Assembly: GCA_001692895.1 (NCBI GenBank) | Contig: KV748179.1 | Span: 62,001-126,000 of the forward strand | DNA: 64,000 bases | Direction of reading: 5' to 3' | Source of the DNA: Cenococcum geophilum 1.58 | Lineage: Eukaryota; Ascomycota; Dothideomycetes; Gloniales; Gloniaceae | In this document: in pieces, positions 34,901 through 46,149 of the stretch | Layout: each line of letters starts with the position of its first letter | Position numbering within the stretch: position 1 is the first letter of the stretch | Notes under the pieces: generated by a model | What the model saw: the letters and a program-made list of their open reading frames with translations, nothing else | Database searches by the model: none | Told to the model about the DNA's origin: nothing | Made by a program: the position numbers and the translations under genes

Positions 34901-36026
34901 CTAGTCTTATTCCTTTTACTATATAGTAACTTTAACTACTTTTATAGTCTTTAACGTAATAACCCAATTTTCCGCAATTTATATAAGCTCCTTTTTTAAA
35001 CTATTTTTCCTATTGTAGAGTCTGCCTAAATGTCTTCTGCTACTAAGATCCCTAGTTTAGCCTCTACTCCTTAGACCTTTAATTACTTAATCTTTATCCT
35101 CTAGGTTTCTATAGTTATTTATTCTATTTTTTATTTTCTTTAATACTACTTAGGTCCATTAGCTCTGCGCTATACTATAGTTTTTAACTTTAACTTTGTC
35201 GCTACGTACTCTGCGCCTTATATAACTATAAAACTCTATTTTAACCTTTCTTAGTCTGCTCTCTTTAGTAGATCCTATTATTAATCTTAATTGCTTAATT
35301 AATTAAATTCCTAAGAGTATCCGCATCTTCTATTAGAATAATTACGTCCTAGACTTTTACTTTAAGTCCTTATTTATACTATGCTATAAGCGCCTTATTG
35401 TTCTATTTGACTTATATTACTAACATTTAAAACTACGTTATATATTTAATTGTTAAAGTTCTCTATACTAGGTTTTAAAGCTTTCTTTCTACTATTATAG
35501 TTACCTTTAGGTCTCTAAATATTTACGTTAACCGTTTCGCGAACTTATCCTAACTTAAGAACATATACCTAACCTCCTAGTTAGTAGTTATTATACCATA
35601 TTCTTATATTTCCGTAAGGTAAGGTTTAAACTACTTAAGTGCCCTTCCCATTAAGAATAATTCTACGTAAGTAACTTAATCCATAGGCGTTCCTAGTGTA
35701 ACTCCTTCTTATATTACCTTAAAGTGCATTTACGTAAGGAATCCTTTAAGCATTAACATCTCTCCTAAGAATTGCTTAATTAAGGGTAACTTAACCTTAG
35801 CCGCTCCAATCTTACTAATCCTTTCTTTAAGTATCTTATTGTTATCTATTAATTAATTAACTATTTTCTATAACTGTCTAACGGTAACTAGCTAAGAGTT
35901 AGTGTCTTTTACTATACTAGTATCGTTACCTAATCTTAATATAGTTGCTGCCGTTAACGGCGTTATAGTAGCTACTTTTAGTGGCATGTTATTTAACTTC
36001 TTTTACTATAACCTTAGTAGTGAATA

Positions 36027-36446
36027 TATAATAAAGCCTTATAGCAGGAACTACGGTAGACTTGTTAATAGGCTGGGTATATAGGTATAGAATAGTTAAC
36101 AACGTAATAATAACTGGTGGAGTGGTTACCTAATAGATTAACTCTAATTGTATTCTGAGATTTACTATAAAGGAAGGAACTATTTAGGTAGGGACTAAGG
36201 GTCCTTAAATACATAACCGTACTTCTATAAAATCCTCCTTGTACGTAATATATATGTACTTTATCTGCTCTATTATAGATTATATAGATTATATAGATTA
36301 TACAGATCATGTTATGTAACCTCGGTTACTATTTCTCGTCACATAGCTCTACTGGTTCCATCCTAGACTATGCCTAAATTAACTAACTAGCTTCTTCCAA
36401 CTCCTCTCTAAGTAGTCGTAGCATTATACTTAAAGCGTCCGTAATA
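36027..36446 (-). repeat. 5' LTR of element C (420 bp)
   Basis: Partner of 28,582-28,992, followed by the TACCT target copy and the resumed tetranucleotide array. An 81-codon minus-strand frame within it (36,065-36,310) has no recognised product. Confidence 0.92.
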
Positions 36447-36530
36447 TACCTACCTACCTATCCGCCTATCTATTTGTCTATCTATCTATCTATCTATCTA
36501 TACCTACCTATCTATACCTACCCGTCTATA
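36447..36530. repeat. Tetranucleotide array, right part
   Basis: TACCTACCTATCCGCC then TCTA repeats. It was one array with 28,489-28,581 before element C inserted. Confidence 0.88.
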
Positions 36531-36589
36531 TTACCTTAATTTAATTAATTAATTAAATCGTTTCTAGTATTCGCTGGCTAGTTATTTAA

Positions 36590-36880
36590 ACGGTTGTCTG
36601 GCTCTAGCGACGGTTGTCTAGCTCTAGCGACGGTTATATAGCTCCGGCGACGGTCGTCTAGCTCTAACAACGGTCGTCTAGCTTTAGTGACAGTTATCTA
36701 GCTCTAACGACGATTATCTAGCTCTAGTGACGGTCATCTAGCTCTAGCGACGGTCGTCTAGCTCTAACGATTGTCGTCTAGCTCTAACGACGGTCGTATG
36801 GCTCTGGTGATAGTTATCTGGCTCTAGTAATGGTCGTTTAGCTCTAGCAATAGTTATCCAGCTCTAGTAACGGTTATCTA
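36590..36880 (-). repeat. 20-bp minisatellite (ACGGTCGTCTAGCTCTAGCG)n
   Basis: About 14 units, the reverse-complement family of 19,978-20,076. CpG and CpA sites are often converted here, so this copy carries the RIP-like mark that the 20 kb copy lacks. Confidence 0.9.
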
Positions 36881-37022
36881 CTAGCTATCGTTCTGGTGTC
36901 CCCCTAGGTAGGGAGGATATAAGGAAGGAAGGGTAAAAAATAAGGTGGCTACCTAGGTATATAGGGGGTATACTTAGCAGAGGTACGTGTAGAAGCTATT
37001 AGGAATATAGCGGGGACCCAAT

Positions 37023-37390
37023 ACGGAGCTTTATGTAAAGCTTCCGTACGTAGAGCTTTATATAAAGCCTTTATATATAAAGCTTTACGTAGAGCCTTAT
37101 ATAGAGCCTCTATACGTAGAGCTTTATATAAAGCCTTGTGTAGAGCTTTATATAGAGCTTTATATAGAGCTTCGTATAGAACTTTGTATAGAGCTTTATA
37201 TAGAGCTTTATGCAAAGCTTCGTATAGAGCTTTATATAGAGCTTTGTATAGAACTTTATATAAAACTTCGTATAGAGCTTTATATAGAGCTTTGTGTAAA
37301 GCTTTGTATAGAACTTTATATAGAACTTTATATAGAGCTTTATATAGAGCTTTATATAGAGCTTTATATAGAACTTTATACGGAGCCTCT
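37023..37390 (-). repeat. 12-bp minisatellite, TA-shifted (TAGAGCTTTATA)n
   Basis: About 30 units derived from CAGAGCTTCGTG by C-to-T and G-to-A changes, in reverse orientation relative to 19,508-19,823. Frames of 88-101 codons on both strands are repeat artefacts. Confidence 0.9.
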
Positions 37391-37394
37391 ATAT

Positions 37395-37574
37395 TAGGAA
37401 AAAATTTACTAGCATTTAATTTTACTTTTTTGCCATTTTAGCATTTGGCGGCTAAATGCTAGTACTTAGTAATAAATGCCGCATTTAGCTGCTAAATGCT
37501 AGAAAATGCTAGAAATGCTAAAAAATGCTAAAATAGCAGAAAAGTAAAATTAGATGCTGGTAAATTTTTTCCTA
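37395..37574. mobile_element. 180-bp palindromic MITE-like element
   Basis: TAGGAAAAAATTTACTAGCA on the left is mirrored by its reverse complement on the right. The arms contain repeated GCATTTGGCGGC/AAATGCTAG words and fold almost end to end. The same terminus opens the composite at 27,968. No coding capacity. Confidence 0.75.
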
Positions 37575-37575
37575 G

Positions 37576-40500
37576 TTAGTAAGTAGCATCTTAAGGCGTT
37601 TTCTATATAGTAGTTTCTTATTAATAGGTTCTAGTAGCTCTATACTAAATTAGGGGTAATAACCCTTATTCGCGAAAAACGGGGTAAGTCCTATAGTGGT
37701 TAAGATATAGTTATTCGCTGTAAATTTATCTAATAGGAGGTAATTTACCTAGTTATCTTAACTATAGGCAGCTACCTGTTATAGGTACGCTTTTATACTA
37801 ATATTAGCGTTTTCTAGTTACCTAGTAGTTTTATAGTAAAAGGATATAGATATCTTAACGGAGATATTAAGGCGTTAGTAGATTTGTCTCTATATATTAG
37901 AGTTAAATTATATGCCTTAGTCGGACGTAATTAAGTTAGGTAACCTATATAGTTAGTAAACTTTATAAAGGAAGGCGTTAGTAACGTTACTAACGGCTAC
38001 ACCTTTAGTTAGGACGTAGTGGCGCTCTTTTATAAGTCGGTATATTATTATAAGGATATTCTTATAGGTACGGCCATGTTATTTATAAGGTAGTAGGTTA
38101 ATAATGAAATCTAGAGTAATATCTACCTATTGTTATATAGGTACTAGTAAAGGGTGTAGTAGTCCTTAGTACTTTATATTAAAGGCCTTAGCGCGCTTAT
38201 AACTATAGTAGGCGCCTATAAAGCGTTTAACTAAGTCTGTTATTTTTAGCTAGAAGTAGTATTGGCTAAAAAGCTTATAGGTTCCTCTTCTGCCTAGGTA
38301 GCCGCTTAATTAAAGGTTATAGGCTATTTAGATTAGTTGCTATTATAGATTTTCTAAGTTAGGGATAAATAGGCGGCCTTTATAATAGAGCCTATTCTCT
38401 TTTACTTTTAAAGCTGCTATATTAATCTGGCCTAAGCTTTAGAGATTAATAGGTAGCGTATAGGCGCTGGCAGTCTTTATAGTAATAAGTTAATATAGTA
38501 ATAGGTTAACAGAGGTGTTATATACCGTAGTAATAAGCTTATTAATTTTAGGAGGTAACTCTAGTTCTATAGTATAAAGCTAAGGTATAGTTAGCTCTAT
38601 TATAGGTAGTATACCTAAGGCTAAAATTTATACTTTTAGAATTGTTTATTATTAGAACTAATTATAAGGGTTATTTTTAGACTAAGGAAGGTCTTGCGAG
38701 CGGCGTATTAGGCTATTAGGTTTAGTACCTTATACTCCTAATCTATATATAATTTTAAAGTTAAAACTAGAGCGGAACTTATTCTAGTATGCTTAGCGTT
38801 AGTTTAGCTGCTTTATAGTTATAAAGTATTTAAGATTACAATAGTCCGTAAGGACTTTAGTTGGCTAATTAGGTTCTGCTAAGGAGAGTTTTAATTAGAA
38901 TTCCTTAAACGCTTATATAATTGCGAGAAGTTCCTTATTATAGATTTTATAGTTATACTCTTATAATATAGGCTTAGGCGAGTAGAATGCGACTAGGTAG
39001 AGGAGGCCGTTATTACCTATTTAGAAAAGGACGCCTATATTAACATAGTCTAAGGAGTTAGTTTTAAGGTAGAGTTATTATCCTAGTATAAAGTAAGCTA
39101 GGATAAGTGCTTTAATAAAAGCATTTTTAAGGTCTTAGAACGCCTTCTTATATTTAGGCGTTTAGGTAAAACGTAAGTACATTTTTCTTACTTTCGCAGA
39201 AAGGCCCTTTATTTACATTATTGCTATAAGTAGTGCTACTATGCCTAAGAAGTTATATATAAATTTCTAATAGAAGTTAATAAAACTAAAGAAGGCTTAT
39301 ACGTCCTTAATACAGTTAGGGGCTTACTATTTAATAATTGTGTATACTTTCTTAGGGTTTATACAGACACCCTTAGTAGTAATACTTAGTCTAAGAATTT
39401 ACACTTTTTTAAATTAATATAAAGTCCTACGTCCCTAAAGCGCTCTAGGACTTTTTAAATATACTTAGTATGCTTAAAAGGGTCGTTACTATAGATAAGT
39501 ATATTGTCTAGGTATGCAGAGCAGAAGTTATTAAGGTAGTCCTATAAGGCGTTATTAATATAGCTTTAAAAGGTGCTTAGGCCATTATATACGCTAAAGG
39601 GTATAATAGTATATTTAAATTGACTAAAGCGTAATATAAATACAGTTTTTTATTTATTACCTTCCTATATTTAGAGATAGTTAAAGGCGGTAATAATATT
39701 AAGCTTAGTATAGATTTTAGCTTAACTAAGCCGCTCTAAAGTCTTACGTATAAGCGGTATAGGGTATTAGTTCTTAATTATAATAATATTAAGTCCTCTA
39801 TAGTTAATATAGAATTAAATACTTCCTTTTAGCTTCTTAGTAAGAAGGATAGGGGCAGCTACTAGAGATATACTAGGGCGGATAAATCCTTTATTAAGGT
39901 ATTTGTTAATATACTTTTTTATAACTAAAAGTTCGTCTTTAAATATTAGGTAGGGTCTTTTATAAGATAGCATTTTTCCTTATTTAATATTAATGGTATA
40001 GTTATTAGGTTAATGTAGGGGGAGTATATCTACGCTCTTTTATAAGTATATATTAATAAAGTCGTAGTACTTTTTAGGGAGGAGCTTATAAAGTTCCTTA
40101 TTAGTAAGTCCTTTTTTAAGTTTTATAAACTTCTTAAAGTTTAAAGATAAAAGTCCGTGGAGTTCTATAAGGGCGTTATCTTCTAAAAGGTTAACTATAT
40201 CTATCCTATTACTATAAAGGACGTAGTTTTATTCTTTATTAAGCTTATATAGTTATAATTAAGAAGCTATAGTAACGGTCTAGCCTTTCCTACATACTAT
40301 ATAGTAGAAGGCTATAGCACTTATATAGTAGCAGTTGGTTATAGGTAGGGTAATAAGGGGTTTCTTAGGTTAATATCCTGGTAAGTAAATAGAGGCGGCT
40401 AGGCTATATCCTAGGTAAGTCTCTCTACAGTATTTAAAGTTAAAGGTTACTTCTTTCTTTTCCTAGTTAATGGTAGGGTTATATTATTTAAGCTAGCTTA

Positions 40501-42609
40501 TTTTAAGAATAATAGGGTAGTTAGTAAGTAGTATAATATAGGCCCAGAGCTCTTCCTGGTGCCTATTTATATCTAAGTAGAGTTATATTACATAGGTAAT
40601 CTTCTATATAGTAGAACTACTATTAGCGAGTTATAGGGCGCGGGCTTTAGTAAGGGGTAAGGTAGGTAGGCTATAAGTACGCATAAATTAGGTATCTATA
40701 AATTTATTAATAGCTTTGCAGTTAATTATAGAACGGCTTTTATATTATTTTTTAGTAGTAGTTCCTATTATAGGTAAAACTATCTATTTCCGTCTGTTTA
40801 TCATTATTAAATTATCTATTAAGTAAGCTAATATATAGATCCCTCTATTATTAGGGCGTCCCAACCTATAACTTAGGGTAGGGACTTAGCGTTTTCTGCT
40901 TCCATATCCGATTCTACTACTATTACTACGTCTTTATCTTATATAGTAGTGGTATATAGTAATATATTTGGTGTTTAGGGCATTAGGTCAAGTATTAGGC
41001 GGTAAGTACTAAACCTAGCTATTAGGTAGTTTAGGTTATTATAATAATAGCCTTCTTAACGGCATTTATAGCAGCGTTTTAGTTTCTAGAGTAGCTTGCG
41101 CTCTCCGTCTAGAAGTTTTAATAGAAAGGTTAGTATAGAGAGGTTAATATTAGCTCTAGTGGTACTTAAGGTAGTAGGCGTTAGTAGCTTAGTATATATA
41201 GGTTTAGTAGGCCTAAAGGGCTTCTATAGAGAGGTCTTTAGGTAAGGGTTAGCAGTAGTAATCTAATTTAGTTGTTGTTTAATCTTTTATAGGGCTGCTA
41301 CCATCTTATAGATATCATTGTAGTTATGGCTAGCGGCTACGTAACTAAGGCGATAAGTAACTTTTTTAAGGAGATCCTTTTAGTCTTTAATATTTTCTTA
41401 GGTAAGGGCTCTAGTGTATTTCTAGAATTTAATATAAAACTCATTAAATAATTTAGTAGGGCTTATCTTTAGGGCTTGTAGTTTAGCTTGGTTAGTAGCC
41501 AGTAGGTTATAGTCGCGGTATATTAGGTTAAGATTATTAAGGACTTTTTAATAAGACTACTACTTTTAGGGGCTATTAGTTTCCTATTAGGCAAAGAGTC
41601 TATTAAATAGTATACCCTTTATTCGCCCAATAATATAGCTAATCTTAGTGTCTTCTATAGGAAAAAGGTAGGCGCTTTAAGTTAGTTTTTTTTTTTATAG
41701 ATTTGTATCTTCTAGTGGCTATATTCCTTACGGTCTCCCTAGAAGACTAGGGGGTTAAGGTAGCGTATATTAGACCCTATAGTAGCAGTTTAGGTCCGGT
41801 TATTATAGCTTTTATTATTACTGCTTTAATAGGGGTTCCTATTAGGTAAAGCTACTTAGCGCTAACCCTCCGTTAAGTATTAAGTAGGTAAAGTTGCTAG
41901 GGGCGTAGAGACTTAGGTGGCGTTATATATAGTAAAAAGGTGTCTAGTATTATTACAAATATGCTTATTAAGCTAAGATTATAGGTATTTAATTATGCCT
42001 TCTTTTTTAGTAACCGTAGCAATTAGTGCAATTTTATTCTTCTTTAACTATTAGACGTCACGTTTAGACACGCGGAGGTTATCTTTAGTTTCTTAATATA
42101 TGTTATTAGCGAGCGCCTTATAAGCTTATAGGTCTTGGATAATATCGCGATCTTAGGTAATACGCATCTCAGCTTATATAAGCTTTAGGTGGTAGTTCTA
42201 TAAAAGGCGGTAGTATTTATTAGAGTCTTATGCTACCATTTTTACAAACGTTTCGGCGTCTCGTATTTCGATTTTAATAGGTAGTAGCCCTTCTATTTGC
42301 TTGTCTATAGTTATATAGTTAATAAAAGATAAGACATTATTAGTGTCTATCTCTTTAGGGGTTAAGGCTAGGGCTAATAAATTAAATTCTCCTAGGATTG
42401 ATCGGCATTGTAGGTTAAGTATAGGTATTAGATTTTTCTTTAGGTTTAATATAGTAGCTAGTAAGAAATATTGTCTTACTATTATAGGTTCCTTAGAAGT
42501 ATAAAGTAAGGTAATTTATAGATATGCTGCTTTTAGCAGCGCCTATAGTATTATAAAGACGCAGAATTAGTTATAGGCTAAGCGTTAGTAATAAAAAGGC
42601 GTAACGTAA
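37576..42609 (-). mobile_element. 5' part of Gypsy element A (gag to integrase)
   Basis: Reading on the minus strand from 42,609: gag (about 42,500-41,100), zinc-knuckle region (about 41,090-41,030), protease (about 40,800-40,600) and reverse transcriptase (about 40,000-39,480). RNase H (about 39,150-38,800) and integrase (about 38,650-37,576) follow. The integrase continues at 27,967 beyond the composite. It is a chromovirus, RIP-damaged with many dozens of breaks. Its 5' LTR is at 42,610-42,802. Confidence 0.82.
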
Positions 42610-42802
42610 TATTATGGAACAAGGGCAGTGGCTATAAAGCGTATATATTTAAGGAGTCTATAAGACGTTACGCGATTAATCGTAAGGGTTAAGGGCGTAA
42701 GGAGGTAATATACCTACGCGTAGCTAATATAAGCTATATACGAGGTGTATATAAGAGTACGGGGCTCTCCTATAGAGGCCCCTGCGGTAGGGTTCCGTAA
42801 CA
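42610..42802 (-). repeat. 193-bp LTR, minus orientation (5' LTR of element A)
   Basis: The minus strand begins TGTTACGGAACCCTACCGC. It is an inverted near-copy of 42,842-43,032, separated by only 39 bp, and borders element A gag on its downstream side. Confidence 0.8.
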
Positions 42803-42841
42803 GCGTTACTAGAGCTCCGCCTCTATAAAAGGGGGGGTAGT
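42803..42841 (+). other. 39-bp internal remnant with a polypurine tract
   Basis: Ends in AAAAGGGGGGGTAG immediately before the plus-strand LTR, the position expected of the tract that primes plus-strand synthesis. The rest of that element's internal region is absent. Confidence 0.65.
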
Positions 42842-43032
42842 GTTATAGAACCCTACTATAGGGGCCTCTATAGGAGAGTATGTGCTCTTATATACACCTC
42901 GCGTACAACTTATATTAGCTACGCGTAGGTATATTACCTCCTTACGCCCTTAACCCTTATAATTAATTATATAACGTCTTATAAACTCCTTAAATATATA
43001 CGCTTTATAGCCACTACCCTTATTTTATAACA
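42842..43032 (+). repeat. 191-bp LTR, plus orientation (orphan 3' LTR)
   Basis: Begins TGTTATAGAACCCTAC and ends TTATTTTATAACA. Same family as 42,610-42,802 but in opposite orientation and more TA-shifted. It abuts a different Gypsy fragment on its right. Confidence 0.8.
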
Positions 43033-45420
43033 CGTAGTCTTTCTAGTACTATTTATACGTAGTATATATATGCTTTATAGTTATTAGAGTAAACTATAAT
43101 ATTATTAAGGTGGACTATATATATCGTATCTAATAGGCCTAATAATGCCTTATTAATATAGGCCTAAAATATTACTAGTGCGTTAGTAAGCCTAAATAGT
43201 ATTACTAGGTACTTAAAGTGGCCGTACTATATTTAGAACACCGTTTTCTACTTATCGCCGGCTTTAATCCAGATTTAATAGTATATATCTTTTAGATCTA
43301 ATTTCGTAAATATCTTTATACCCAATAGCCTATTAATAAGCTCCCCTATTAAGGGTAATAGGTAGTAATTCTTTATAGTAATCTTATTTAACGCCTAATA
43401 GTTAATATAAAAGCGAAGGGTTTTATCCTTTTTAGGTATAAATATAATTAGTACCCCTACTAGGCTTATAGAGGGCTAAATCTATTTTCTCTAAAAATTG
43501 TCCACTATATATTAACGTAATACCGCTAGCTTATTCTCTAATAGGTTATATAGTGGTCCAAAAGGAAGTTATTTATCCCCTATATCTATTTTATACTTAA
43601 CTAATATAGGGTTAAGTAAGGTTTATACAGCCTCTTTATTAGAAATATCTTCTAAGTCTATATATTCCTATAAAATCTCTAATTCCTTAACTATATATAG
43701 CCGGACATTTAAAAATAAATATCCCGTGTCCCTATTCTTAGTGTTAAAAGTAATATATATAGTATATACCTACTCTTCTTCTTATATATAGTTTAAGAAA
43801 GTCTTTTAATCTTTAACTATAATGCGCGGTTAAGACTTCTGATGTTAATACGAGGCTAAAGGCTAATTGATATCTAGATTAACTTAGCGAAGTCATAGGT
43901 ATCCTAAAATAAGGTTATACCCCTTAATTTCTACAGCATAGAAGTATATCTCCTGCGTATTCTATAAACTATTACAATCCTAGCTAGCTATGAAAAAAAG
44001 CCTATTCTCTATAGTATGGAATTTAATAGCCTCTAATACTTTAAATAATGCGCACCTATAAGTCGCTAAGGTCCAAATCCAATTCTTTTACTAGTAATTA
44101 AGAAATAAACCCTATAGTTACGCCGCTGTCTATAAGGCAGTCTGACGTTACCTATTTATTATTAACTTAAATAGAGACAGGAATAACTATAGAGTAGTTT
44201 ACTCCCTCCTTTTTTTACTAGCCCAGTATAAGGGAGTAAAGATTTACTAGGCTTTCTCTTTTCCTAATTAATCCGACTCTTATTTCTTCTATTAGTAGAA
44301 GTGCTTTATATAGCCCTTTTTACCGCAGTTATAATAAACGCGTGACTCTTAGTTCCACTTATTTGGATTAGATTTTTTACCTATTATTATTCTATAGCTA
44401 ACTAGCGTTACTCTAAGGCTTTAAAGCCTACTTACGTTATTCTTCCATAGAGTAGTTAAGTCGGAATCTGCCCCTATTATTAAAGCTAGGTCTAGTTCTA
44501 CGCTCTTTATTATTAGTATTTTATTCCTTTTACTTACCTAAATAGTCTTTTCTAGCATTCTTAATCCGAGTAACTTTAGAGATAAGCTTTTCTTAAGAGG
44601 TAGGAATTTCGCCCTTCTCCTATATGGCCTATTAAATCTTAGGTCGTAACTTAGTAAATAGCTAGTGAAGTTATATAGCGTCATCCTATAGGTTTAAGTA
44701 GGGTATATTATCTTCTAGCTCTTCTAAGTAGTTTATAAACTAGACTACACTTTAGCCTTCTTGCTGTTTAGCGTTATAGTATTACTAGTTATAATCTATC
44801 TCTTAATTAATAGGGTCTTAAACCTAATTAACCAACCAGGACTTAAGTTTGCTAAATTTAAGGGGTATAGTAAGTTTCTTCTTATAGCGTATCTATAAAC
44901 TCTTAATAGTGCTATATAGGAAGGTAGAATCAATTAGTATCTAATTATACTTATTAAAGTAACGTTTTAGGTTTAGCTAAAACTTAGTTTCGCATTAATA
45001 GATAAAATAATTACAGTTCCGGAGACTATTACTATTATACTTATTAGGTTCCTTTATATAGAATTTAGGTTTTTTTAATATTATAGCATAGTATAGCGTT
45101 ACCCCTTTAAGTCCGCTTTATATCTAGGGCGTCTATACTTCTCCTAATTGTCCTTATAATTATTCTTAGTAGTTTTAATATACTTATCTTAATTATATCT
45201 CTAACTCCTTAATTTTTTTATAAGGTCTCGCATAGCGACCGCTTTAATAACTCCCTAGCAGTAATCGTTCCTAAGGGTCTTGCGAGGTTAGATAGACTAG
45301 CCGTAGCTTTTTAGTCTACTCCTTCGTAAGTAAAGGGGATGCGCTCCTTTAGGGAGACTCTATTAGCCTCTTACGGTAAAGGCGTTATTTTAGGAAATAA
45401 GAAGGTATAGCCCATTATCG
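43033..45420 (-). mobile_element. Gypsy fragment B (gag to reverse transcriptase)
   Basis: Minus-strand reading gives gag (about 45,200-44,400), a zinc-knuckle region (about 44,350-44,290), a protease-like region (about 44,200-43,850) and the reverse transcriptase (about 43,650-43,070). The fragment ends where the inverted LTR pair begins. It is a third, separate Gypsy lineage, heavily decayed. Confidence 0.72.
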
Positions 45421-46149
45421 TCAATTATAAAAGGCCAGGTTAACCGGAATATATAATTATTTAATTAATAATATAGTATAAGAGTTATAGGTAAGTAGAA
45501 TATAAGTTAAGGTAGAATAAGCTTTATATAATAAAGGATAAATGCTTTTTAACCTCTCTTATTTAAAGACTAATTACTAGTTCTTCTCTAGAGGAGAACT
45601 AGCTCCCTATATAATCCTTTTAAGACGCTAGCAAAACCCTTTACCCCTTATCTATCTAACTATGTCTTCTAAGACGTAGATGGAATGTAGATAAAACCTC
45701 TTTCTATCTTATCTAATATGTACCTTTTAGGGAATTCCGTTATAGGGTCCTAACGATAATTTTATCCATTAGTTTTTAACGATATATTTATTTATAAGTA
45801 ATGATAATAATTAAATATTTTGAAACCCCTATAAATAAATTATTTATAAGCTTATAAATATATATAGGAAACTTAAAGCCTTATAGTATAGTAAAAGGAT
45901 GCTAAGTATAGGTATAGTATTAATTATACGCTGTCCGTTCTAATATATACGCAGGAGTTAAATTTTTTAGACTTGGTTATAAATGCTTCCTTTATACCAT
46001 ATTACTTAACACTACCCCCCTAATACCACCTACAATCTAGTGCTATAGCTTCCCCTACTTTAGAATCTCTTTTAATTAACACCGATAGTAATTCTAACAC
46101 TTAGTTTAAAATATTTAAGCTTAAAAGCGATTTATTTAAAAACCTAATT
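45421..46149. other. TA-rich spacer, nothing recognised
   Basis: No gene seen. The last part may include the left end of the hAT element that follows. An 8-bp target duplication and terminal repeats for it were not found. Confidence 0.4.

Larger units (their letters stand above)
28582..36446 (-). mobile_element. Gypsy element C, complete-looking but broken
   Basis: A minus-strand LTR retrotransposon of about 7.9 kb with LTRs at 28,582-28,992 and 36,027-36,446 and a perfect target duplication TACCT (28,577-28,581 and 36,447-36,451). It is inserted into a tetranucleotide array. The purine tract AAAAAGAAGGGAGATAG borders the 3' LTR (about 28,993-29,010). Reading on the minus strand, gag and a zinc-knuckle region lie toward 35,900-34,300 and protease near 33,000. 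Reverse transcriptase lies at about 32,700-31,900, RNase H at about 31,700-31,300 and integrase at about 31,000-29,900. It is RIP-damaged throughout with many dozens of breaks. It is a different family from the 48-60 kb pair, judged by the LTRs. Confidence 0.9.
27968..37575. mobile_element. Satellite-carrying composite inserted in element A
   Basis: Bounded on the left by CCAGGAAAAAATTTACTAGC and on the right by its inverted relative (GGTAAATTTTTTCCTAG). Between them, from left to right, are a 30-bp array, a 27-bp array, a tetranucleotide array, the 7.9-kb Gypsy element C, the rest of the tetranucleotide array, a 20-bp array, a spacer, a 12-bp array and a 180-bp palindromic element with the same terminus. 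Without element C the composite is about 1.7 kb. The tetranucleotide, 20-bp, spacer and 12-bp parts repeat the 19.5-20.4 kb locus in reverse orientation. No transposase was seen. A target duplication could not be fixed, so single insertion versus stepwise build-up is open. Confidence 0.6.

Noticed and set aside
27968-37575. Starship-type giant cargo element
   Set aside because: No DUF3435 captain gene or host cargo genes were seen. The tyrosine recombinase relic at 1-3 kb is Crypton-like and far away.
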